A stretch of DNA of 64,000 nucleotides. It comes from Nissolia schottii (taxonomy: Eukaryota > Streptophyta > Magnoliopsida > Fabales > Fabaceae). Of this stretch, positions 63,068 through 64,000 are shown one piece after another (positions within the stretch are counted from its first letter, which is position 1; each line of letters begins with the position of its first letter). The notes beneath the pieces were generated by a model. That model was not told the DNA's origin. It saw nothing but the letters and a program-made list of their open reading frames with translations, and made no database searches. The position numbers and the translations under genes are program-made. The stretch is from contig QANU01102192.1 in NCBI GenBank assembly GCA_003254905.1, forward strand, positions 62,001 to 126,000, given 5' to 3'.

Positions 63068-63962
63068 TTACGAGAGTTTGATACGAAAAAGCTGCAGTGT
63101 CTTCTCACTTAAACAACCAAGAATTCCATGACCAGGTGAGTACCTAACATCACGGACCTGAGCTGGCAATTTAAATTGCTGAAAAGCTCTAAAAGATGGC
63201 AGCTCATGCAAGACCAATTCACCTGACACTTCATCTCCGGCTGCAAACAATCTGCTCTGATTCTCCATGTCTATAATTACGCATTTAGGTAGTCGAATTT
63301 TACTTAGATTGGCACACGAGGAACCCATCCTTTGGAAATGACCACTACCCTGTCTCGTGAACAAAATATGAGATCCCTGTGCTACTTGTCCAATAACTTG
63401 AGAAGACGTGGGCGATAGTTGGGAAAGCGGCACTTCCATTGACATGCCAAATTTTGGCCGGTATGAAACAACAATGTCATCACTGCTAGCACAATAGGCA
63501 AGTGATATACAAACTCCTTGATTATCAGTTTCAGGAATCACAAGCGGCCTTCATTAAAATAAATGAAAACAAAAGAAGGCATTATGACAGCTAATAGAAG
63601 AAATGAAAAATAGAGCATGAGATAACTTCTACATAATTGCTTTCAAAAAATATCACTGGACTTTTGGAACCAAATAAACATATGCAGTGGAAGATTGGAA
63701 TAACCCATCAGAATGAAAATAATAGCAAACACAAAGATAAAGCCAATGTCCACAAAATGAAAACAGCCTACCGTTCTACAGAATCAATATTCCACTGACA
63801 AAGTCCAATGGCAGATGCAGATAAGATGGTGTTAACACTAGAAGGAAAACTTGAAGTTTGTGCAAGAGATTGTACAGTATGAACAGGGTTGCTCGTTAAC
63901 CCAATCAAAGACTTCATAGGTCCTGTAGTTTGTCGCATATCAAACACCAGGACAGAACCATT
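63068..63962 (-). CDS. RFWD3: RFWD3-type RING/WD40 E3 ubiquitin ligase, C-terminal part only
   Basis: Two visible 3'-most exons: 63772-63962 and 63068-63548, joined in frame at ER-PLVIPETDNQ. The gene continues past the window, so the RING domain is not seen. The text NGSVLVFDMRQT, then VSYRPKF, LFAAGDEVSGELVLHELPS and LGCLSEKTLQLFRI, follows the order of the C-terminal WD40 blades of RFWD3. In animals RFWD3 ubiquitinates RPA and RAD51 at damaged replication forks; the plant role is inferred from homology. The codon for Ser before TGA is the protein end. Family confidence is good; it could also be a WD40-only relative. Confidence 0.8.
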
Positions 63963-64000
63963 CTGCAGGAAAGTTATATGAACTATGAAGATTAGCATTT

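Noticed and set aside
1-64000. CRISPR arrays, bacterial-type operons, tRNA and rRNA genes, common plant microRNAs
   Set aside because: The DNA is plant nuclear. A read of both strands showed no tRNA-like box pairs, no rRNA sequence and none of the conserved microRNA sequences I know. A covariance-model scan would be needed to be sure.

Overview
This window is nuclear DNA of a flowering plant. It has short exons with GT..AG introns, AT-rich intergenic DNA, many small DNA transposons, and protein families that read as eudicot, probably a papilionoid legume of the soybean type (the species is an inference). Six host genes can be supported, plus one decayed gene copy. The rest is intergenic DNA rich in transposon remnants.

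Layout. (1) 1.28-6.2 kb, minus strand: a complete ten-exon auxin-efflux ABC transporter of the ABCB1/PGP1 type. (2) 6.4-25 kb: a gene desert holding several hAT-like MITEs (8.1, 8.9, 20.7, 21.9 kb), a Stowaway-like MITE (9.9 kb), a small poly(A)-tailed retroposed insert with a 19-bp target duplication (13.7 kb), poly(A)-type repeat ends and a trace of a non-LTR RNase H domain (18.3 kb). (3) 25.8-27.2 kb, minus: a three-exon R2R3-MYB of the RAX/Blind clade, with an snRNA-promoter-like module and an acidic ORF just downstream of it. (4) 27.4-38.2 kb: a second desert. It holds a Mutator-type element with ~270-bp inverted repeats and a perfect 9-bp target duplication whose centre is an assembly gap. 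It also holds a larger inverted-repeat element carrying a 265-bp tandem repeat and a nested solo LTR. (5) 38.5-40.6 kb, plus: S-adenosylmethionine synthetase, coding region in one exon behind a leader intron. (6) 41.65-42.3 kb, minus: a decayed thioredoxin-like 3-3 copy. (7) 43.2-49.15 kb, minus: a 16-exon FAD synthetase-like gene (PAPS-reductase-like domain fused to a molybdopterin-binding-like domain). (8) 49.7-58.8 kb: a third desert with a small Mutator-type MITE (53.2 kb) related by its ends to the 34.7-36.5 kb element. (9) 58.9-60.8 kb, plus: a four-exon XTH of the XTH31/32 group, followed by a second assembly gap. (10) 63.07 kb to the window end, minus: the last two visible exons of an RFWD3-type RING/WD40 E3 ligase gene.

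The genes do not form a pathway; this is an ordinary plant gene neighbourhood. Loose themes are hormone transport and architecture (ABCB1, RAX-type MYB, XTH) and cofactor metabolism (SAM, FAD). I found no new gene system. The most unusual material is in the repeats: the hidden payload of the Mutator-type element, a family of elements sharing TIR ends and an internal AATGTTTG-type repeat, and a retroposed fragment of unknown source. Exon joins were worked out by hand from reading frame, splice dinucleotides and remembered family sequences; no alignment was run.
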